64,000 nt of DNA, taken from contig NZ_CP033087.1 in assembly GCF_003691365.1 (NCBI RefSeq), positions 1,564,501 through 1,628,500 of the forward strand, given 5' to 3'. The DNA comes from Commensalibacter melissae. Lineage in GTDB: Bacteria; Pseudomonadota; Alphaproteobacteria; Acetobacterales; Acetobacteraceae. The translations under genes were made by a program, and so were the position numbers. Below, piece after piece: positions 59,398 through 64,000 of the stretch. Each line of letters starts with the position of its first letter. Position 1 is the stretch's first letter. Below the pieces are notes generated by a model that saw nothing but the letters and a program-made list of their open reading frames with translations, was not told where the DNA came from and ran no database searches.

Positions 59398-60357
59398 ATG
59401 TCTACGGGGCTTTTCACCAAAGAAGCAATTTCCGATTTATTACCCGAACTGAGGGGACGCGTAACCTACAATGCCCCGTTGAAAAACAGAAGCTGGTTTC
59501 GTGTAGGAGGTAATGCCGAAATCCTTATCAACCCCGCAGACACGGAAGATCTTGCCTATATTCTTAAAACAATGCCCTTGGAGTGGCCTTATTTTACCAT
59601 AGGGGCCACCTCTAATCTTCTTATTCGTGACGGTGGGCTTCAAGGAATAAGTTTTCAATTGCGCAAGGGATTTCATGAAATTATTCCCGACCGTGAAGGA
59701 CTTGTTGCAGGTGCAGCTTGTTTGGATATGACAATCGCGGAATATGCCGCCCAGCTTGGTTTAACAGGTATGGAATTCTTGAGTGGTATTCCCGGTAGTA
59801 TTGGAGGGGCAGTCAAAATGAATGCAGGAGCCCATGGCTCCGATATTGCAACAATTATGGACTGGGCAGAAATACTTACTCGAAACGGAGATTTATTCCG
59901 TCTTTCCTCATCTGACCTAAAATTAAGCTATCGTCATTCTGTTTTACCACCCGATGGTATTGTCACTCGTGTAAGATTGCGGGGTAAACCCTGCAACAAA
60001 GATACCATACACAAAACAATGGACGAAATAAAAGCTCAACGCGAAAATTCACAGCCAATTCATTCAAGAACAGGTGGTTCCACTTTTCGCAACCCCTCAC
60101 CGAATATTTCCTCTTACAAGGCCTGGGAACTTATCGATATGGTTAAAGGCAGAGGGCTTATCATGGGAGGGGCAAAAGTCAGTGAAAAACATTGTAATTT
60201 CTTAATCAATACAGGGGAAGCGACAGCTGGCGATCTTGAAAATTTAGGCGAGGAATTAAGAAAACGGGTTTTCAACGATTTTGGTATTGAACTTGAATGG
60301 GAAATAAAACGTATCGGAATACCTTATGCTCAAAGGGAAAATAAGTATGTTGGCTAA
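59398..60357 (+). CDS. murB: UDP-N-acetylenolpyruvoylglucosamine reductase
   Basis: 319 residues, type II MurB. It reduces UDP-GlcNAc-enolpyruvate to UDP-MurNAc with NADPH and FAD. NRSWFRVGGNAEILINP, the FAD site GATSNLLIRDGG, GIPGSIGGAVKMNAGAHGSD, and the Ser-proton-donor region RTGGSTFRNP are present. AAAGGA precedes the ATG. It overlaps ddl by 11 bases. Confidence 0.95.
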   Translation: MSTGLFTKEAISDLLPELRGRVTYNAPLKNRSWFRVGGNAEILINPADTEDLAYILKTMPLEWPYFTIGATSNLLIRDGGLQGISFQLRKGFHEIIPDREGLVAGAACLDMTIAEYAAQLGLTGMEFLSGIPGSIGGAVKMNAGAHGSDIATIMDWAEILTRNGDLFRLSSSDLKLSYRHSVLPPDGIVTRVRLRGKPCNKDTIHKTMDEIKAQRENSQPIHSRTGGSTFRNPSPNISSYKAWELIDMVKGRGLIMGGAKVSEKHCNFLINTGEATAGDLENLGEELRKRVFNDFGIELEWEIKRIGIPYAQRENKYVG

Positions 60358-61300
60358 ACGAGTAACCGTTCTGCGAGGAGGATTATCATCTGAACGAGAA
60401 GTCAGTCTGGCCAGTGGTGAGAATATAATCGAGGCATTGAATACGGCAGGCTATGAAGTAACGGATTTAATCGCCAACGATAATTTAAATGAAATTGTCA
60501 ATTCACTGACCAAAAACCGTCCCGATGTTGTTTTTAATGCTCTGCATGGAAACTTTGGCGAAGATGGAGCCATTCAGGGTGTTTTGGAATGGTTGAATAT
60601 ACCCTACACCCATGGAAATATATGTTCCTCAGCAATCGCGATGAATAAAAAGATTACCCGTATTTTACTTCATGAAGCCGGTCTTCCGATAGCTAAAGGT
60701 AAATCTGTTCCTATCACGCTGTTGGATTCAGGGGATCCCTTTCCTGTTCCATATGTGGTAAAACCCATTCAAGAAGGATCATCTGTAGGTGTTCATATCA
60801 TCCAATCAAACGATGCCAGTATCCGACAGAAACAACGTGAAAAAATCATAAAGGAATGGATCTTTGGTCAAGAGGCTCTGATTGAACAATTTATTCCAGG
60901 AAAAGAACTAACAGTCTGCGTGCTTGATGACAAAGCCCTTACCGTAACCGATATATCATCTGGAACAAATATTTTTTACGATTATAACGCAAAATATCAA
61001 GCTGGACAATCAACCCATACTGTCCCCGCGGTTATACATCCGCAAGCTTTTCAGACAGCGTTAGACTATGCGCAAAAAGCCCATAAGATTCTAGGATGTG
61101 ATTCTGTTTCCCGCACTGATTTTCGGTACGATAATCACAATGAAACACAAGACCAACCTGGTGATTTGTATATTCTGGAAGTAAATACACAACCCGGCAT
61201 GACCAAAACTTCTCTGCTGCCAGAACAAGCCGCCTTTTGTGGGATAACCTATCCCGAACTATGTTCACATCTTGTGGAAAAAGCAAAATGTCGTACTTAA
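60347..61300 (+). CDS. ddl: D-alanine--D-alanine ligase
   Basis: 317 residues from the ATG at 60347, which has AAAGGG 9 nt upstream; an in-frame ATG at 60326 lies deeper in murB and has no such site. ATP-grasp enzyme joining two D-Ala for MurF. GGLSSEREVSLASG, NALHGNFGEDGAIQGVLEWL, KPIQEGSSVGVHII and the metal-binding LEVNTQPGMTKTSLLPEQA are conserved. It overlaps ftsQ by 13 bases. Confidence 0.94.
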   Translation: MLAKRVTVLRGGLSSEREVSLASGENIIEALNTAGYEVTDLIANDNLNEIVNSLTKNRPDVVFNALHGNFGEDGAIQGVLEWLNIPYTHGNICSSAIAMNKKITRILLHEAGLPIAKGKSVPITLLDSGDPFPVPYVVKPIQEGSSVGVHIIQSNDASIRQKQREKIIKEWIFGQEALIEQFIPGKELTVCVLDDKALTVTDISSGTNIFYDYNAKYQAGQSTHTVPAVIHPQAFQTALDYAQKAHKILGCDSVSRTDFRYDNHNETQDQPGDLYILEVNTQPGMTKTSLLPEQAAFCGITYPELCSHLVEKAKCRT

Positions 61301-62175
61301 AAAGGCGACCTAATCATCAGGATGATCGTCCCTCAAAACAAAAAATAGCCTATCGCCGTTTGAAGCGAATGCTTCGTCCCTTTTTCTTTCTTCTTATCAT
61401 CCTTGGGCTTTTTATCGGGGGTGGATGGGCCATTTATAAGTTCGCATCGGAACAGGAATTTTCACTTTTCAGAACAAAAACAGCCAAACTTGTTCCAATG
61501 AAACTGGCTCATATCATTATTGATGGCTGTAAACTGACCACTGAATATGAAATAAAACAGGCCCTTGGTATCAATATTGGTGATCCGATCCTTAATTTTT
61601 CCATCAAAGATGCCCAGAAACGCCTAAATGGCCTAACTTTTGTCAATTATGCCGTTATCAAACGTCAATTACCAGATACTTTAATTGTCCACATTATTGA
61701 ACGCAGTCCCTTTGCCGTTTGGCAAAACCAAGGAAAATTCAAACTTATTGATAAAAAAGGAAACATTGTCAACGATCAGGGAATGAATGGAAAAGATGGA
61801 CAGGCTTTTTTAAAACTTCCCTTGGTTGTCGGTATTGGTGCAAATACAGCAGCTTCCGATTTGATCGACATTTTATCCGTTTATCCAGATATCAAAAATC
61901 GTATGGTGGCAGCCGTAAGAATCGGGAATAGACGCTGGAACCTAAATTTGAAGAATGGTACAATCATTTTACTTCCCGAAAATCAGGAAATTGCTGCCAT
62001 TCAACGACTGATTCAATATGAAAAACAGTTCCAGTTACTGGATCGTCCCCTGAAACATATTGATTTGCGTCTTCCCGACCGCTTAATCATACTAAAAGAT
62101 AAAGAACCGACACCACCCAATCCTGAAAATGATAATCCGGAACCCTCTAATGACAATGACGAAAAAACACCTTGA
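61288..62175 (+). CDS. ftsQ: cell division protein FtsQ
   Basis: 295 residues from the ATG at 61288, with GTGGA upstream; ATGs at 61237 and 61261 lie further inside ddl. A basic cytoplasmic start and one membrane helix (FFFLLIILGLFIGGGWAIYK) lead into a POTRA domain (IIDGCKLTTEYEIKQALGIN) and the FtsQ beta domain (LPDTLIVHIIERSPFAVWQN). FtsQ scaffolds FtsL/FtsB in the divisome. The C-terminus ends in a short acidic, Asn/Pro-rich tail (PNPENDNPEPSNDNDEKTP). Confidence 0.93.
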   Translation: MSYLKRRPNHQDDRPSKQKIAYRRLKRMLRPFFFLLIILGLFIGGGWAIYKFASEQEFSLFRTKTAKLVPMKLAHIIIDGCKLTTEYEIKQALGINIGDPILNFSIKDAQKRLNGLTFVNYAVIKRQLPDTLIVHIIERSPFAVWQNQGKFKLIDKKGNIVNDQGMNGKDGQAFLKLPLVVGIGANTAASDLIDILSVYPDIKNRMVAAVRIGNRRWNLNLKNGTIILLPENQEIAAIQRLIQYEKQFQLLDRPLKHIDLRLPDRLIILKDKEPTPPNPENDNPEPSNDNDEKTP

Positions 62176-62223
62176 TCAAATCTTTTCTGGTATAATGTAA
62201 TTCTTGAGGAAATGGTTAAGTGC

Positions 62224-63594
62224 ATGAAACAACTGAATTATAAAACAAGTCAAGGAAATTCCCCCAATCATGCAAAGCAGACCATCGCTATTGCCCGATC
62301 CAGGCAATTAGTAAAGAGTAATATATTTCCCCCTGACGACTTACCCGCGCAAAAACAATTTTTACCCGGTGTTTTCGGTGTATTGGATATTGGCAGTACA
62401 AAAATCACCTGTCTAATTGGACAGGGTAAATCCAACGGAAAACTAAAAGTTCTGGGATATGGATGGAGACGCTCTCATGGCGTAAAACAAGGTGGTATTA
62501 TTAATCTTAAAAGTGCTGAACGTGCAATCCGTTCAGCCGTTGGACAGGCAGAAGAAGCAGCCGAGCGTCGGTTAAACAAAATTTATGTAAATCTTTCTGG
62601 CGGTAAACCTGACAGCCAGCTTTACAATATCGAATGGCCAATTGGCGGAAGAGAAATCACCAATCATGACATATACCGATTGGTTAACGAAGGAATTTTG
62701 AGAGCCCAAGTTGAAGGTCGTGAAATTATTCATGCCTTGCCTCTAAGTTTTAATGTTGATGAGACCGCTGGGGTTGAAGATCCCAGAGGACATCAATGTG
62801 AAATACTGAGTACAACATTACATATCATCAGCACTTCCGCCACATCCCTTAAAAATCTGGCAACTGTCTTAATGCGTTCTGAATTGGAAATTGAAAGCAT
62901 CATATCCACCCCTCTAGCTGCTGGACTGGCAGTAATGGCACCAGACGAAAGAGATTTAGGCGCCACTATTGTGGACATGGGCGGCGGAACAACCTCTATT
63001 GGCATTTTCGGCGACAATCAACTTCTCTACACTTCACAAATTCCGATTGGTGGATCCCATATTACCAGGGATATAGCAGGTATTCTTTCAACCTCAATTG
63101 ATACAGCAGAATGGCTTAAAACTAAATACGGCAGTGCTGAATATTCCTATAACGACGAATATCAGCAATTGCCCATTCAAATGATCGGTGACGATGATTA
63201 CGAAATCATGACAAAAGTTCCGCTATCAAGAGTTATTTCTATTATCAGGCCACGGATAGAAGAAACACTTGAATTGATTCGAGACCGCCTGGATAATGCA
63301 AATATTGGCAAAGCAGCAAATGGCAGGGTTGTATTAACGGGAGGGGGTTCTTTACTTGAAGGACTCGGTCCCTTAGCAGCCCGTATCCTGAACCGTCAAA
63401 TCCGCTTGGGAAAACCCAACAATATTATAGGATTACCCAATGATAGTACAACCTCGGCTGCCTTTTCTACTGCCGCCGGTTTACTCTGCTGGGCGGCTGG
63501 CGAGGGAAGAACCCTTGCAGATCTCGATTTCTCGAATAAAAAAAACAATGGTTTCCTTAAAAAAATAATTGAGTTTATAAGGATACACATATAA
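62224..63594 (+). CDS. ftsA: cell division protein FtsA
   Basis: 456 residues from the ATG at 62224; an ATG at 62212 gives four more residues but lies only one base from the GAGGA motif. FtsA is the actin-like protein that tethers FtsZ to the membrane and links it to later divisome proteins. Actin-fold motifs: [16 protein letters not shown] (phosphate 1), the SHS2/1c domain region, [16 protein letters not shown] (phosphate 2) and [12 protein letters not shown] (adenosine). The C-terminal amphipathic helix [13 protein letters not shown] is the membrane target. N-terminus is about 45 residues longer than E. coli FtsA. Confidence 0.94.
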   Translation: MKQLNYKTSQGNSPNHAKQTIAIARSRQLVKSNIFPPDDLPAQKQFLPGVFGVLDIGSTKITCLIGQGKSNGKLKVLGYGWRRSHGVKQGGIINLKSAERAIRSAVGQAEEAAERRLNKIYVNLSGGKPDSQLYNIEWPIGGREITNHDIYRLVNEGILRAQVEGREIIHALPLSFNVDETAGVEDPRGHQCEILSTTLHIISTSATSLKNLATVLMRSELEIESIISTPLAAGLAVMAPDERDLGATIVDMGGGTTSIGIFGDNQLLYTSQIPIGGSHITRDIAGILSTSIDTAEWLKTKYGSAEYSYNDEYQQLPIQMIGDDDYEIMTKVPLSRVISIIRPRIEETLELIRDRLDNANIGKAANGRVVLTGGGSLLEGLGPLAARILNRQIRLGKPNNIIGLPNDSTTSAAFSTAAGLLCWAAGEGRTLADLDFSNKKNNGFLKKIIEFIRIHI

Positions 63595-63670
63595 ATATTT
63601 TCTTTGTATAATAGTAACTTTCCATTGTAACCTTACACATAGTTTACGAAATATCGGTTCGAGGACATTC

Positions 63671-64000
63671 ATGACACTCAATTTAACGATTCCACAGCCC
63701 GCTTATGAAGATTTCACCCCTCGTATTACTGTTATTGGTGTTGGTGGAGGGGGAACCAACGCTGTGGATAACATGATTTTATTGCATTTGAAAGGCGTAG
63801 AATTTGTTGTTGCCAATACCGATGCGCAACAATTGATGAACAGTCATGCTGATAATCGTATTCAATTAGGCCCCCATCTAACCCAAGGGCTGGGAGCTGG
63901 TGCAAAACCAGATATTGGTCGCGCAGCTGCAGAGGAAGCCGCTGATGAAATAGCTCGGCATCTTGACAATATTCACATGGTTTTTATCACTGCCGGAATG
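63671..64000 (+). CDS. ftsZ: cell division GTPase FtsZ (partial, 3' end outside window)
   Basis: The first 110 codons of ftsZ run to the window end. GAGGA lies 5 nt before the ATG. The tubulin-like start is diagnostic: [35 protein letters not shown] (the usual AL is MN) and [20 protein letters not shown], ending at FITAGM within the GGGTGTG approach. FtsZ forms the Z-ring that recruits FtsA and the enzymes encoded upstream. The truncation is only the window edge. Confidence 0.96.
   Translation, partial: MTLNLTIPQPAYEDFTPRITVIGVGGGGTNAVDNMILLHLKGVEFVVANTDAQQLMNSHADNRIQLGPHLTQGLGAGAKPDIGRAAAEEAADEIARHLDNIHMVFITAGM

Overview
The window is a stretch of chromosome from an AT-rich alphaproteobacterium, most likely an acetic acid bacterium (Acetobacteraceae). 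The reasons are a GapR/UPF0335 protein, a MucR/Ros-type regulator, an alphaproteobacterial glnE neighbourhood, meso-DAP peptidoglycan genes, and above all an AarC-type succinyl-CoA:acetate CoA-transferase lying close to a citrate synthase. The low GC content and compact layout resemble insect-gut relatives such as Commensalibacter; that genus-level guess is inference. No prophage, insertion sequence, CRISPR array or recognisable defence island is visible.

Layout. 1-10.3 kb: rmuC (cut by the window edge) and a large AsmA/YhdP-like envelope protein on the minus strand, divergent from glnE and bcp; then a two-repeat periplasmic protein and an EcsC-family protein. 10.4-14.1 kb: a small secreted Pro-rich protein, the ispH-thrB-rnhA unit and a lipoprotein. 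14.2-18.5 kb: central carbon metabolism (aarC, gltA) with a metallophosphatase and a chorismate mutase. 18.5-28.9 kb: nucleotide and precursor metabolism (pyrE, murI, polyprenyl diphosphate synthase, convergent nrdB and nrdA with an aldo/keto reductase between them, guaA). 29-37.5 kb: a lipoprotein, tRNA-Arg, an orphan receiver protein, two polyprenyl-phosphate sugar glycosyltransferase genes, lrp/trxB divergent pair, manC, ihfB, sppA and a mucR-type gene. 37.5-45.7 kb: a 45-codon small ORF, tRNA-Ser, rplU-rpmA-obgE-proB, gapR, zwf, a Rieske protein gene without cytochrome b/c1 neighbours, and the RNase P RNA gene.

45.8-64 kb is an uninterrupted division and cell wall (dcw) cluster: mraZ, rsmH, ftsL, ftsI, murE, murF, mraY, murD, ftsW, murG, murC, murB, ddl, ftsQ, ftsA and the 5' part of ftsZ. 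Most genes overlap or nearly touch. Together they take UDP-MurNAc through stem peptide addition (the DNPR motif in MurE indicates meso-DAP), lipid I/II formation, and septal synthesis by FtsW/FtsI in a divisome assembled on FtsZ/FtsA.

Most of the window is housekeeping. The best second-look items are regulatory or structural: three exactly spaced TGGGN MraZ boxes overlapping a mraZ promoter; paired NrdR-like boxes 31 bp apart at nrdB and nrdA, with an RNR large subunit that seems to lack an ATP-cone; an FtsL with a long disordered tail; an A9/A12 run in ftsI and a G9 run in the AsmA-like gene; and an isolated Rieske gene. I did not find a convincing undescribed multi-gene system.
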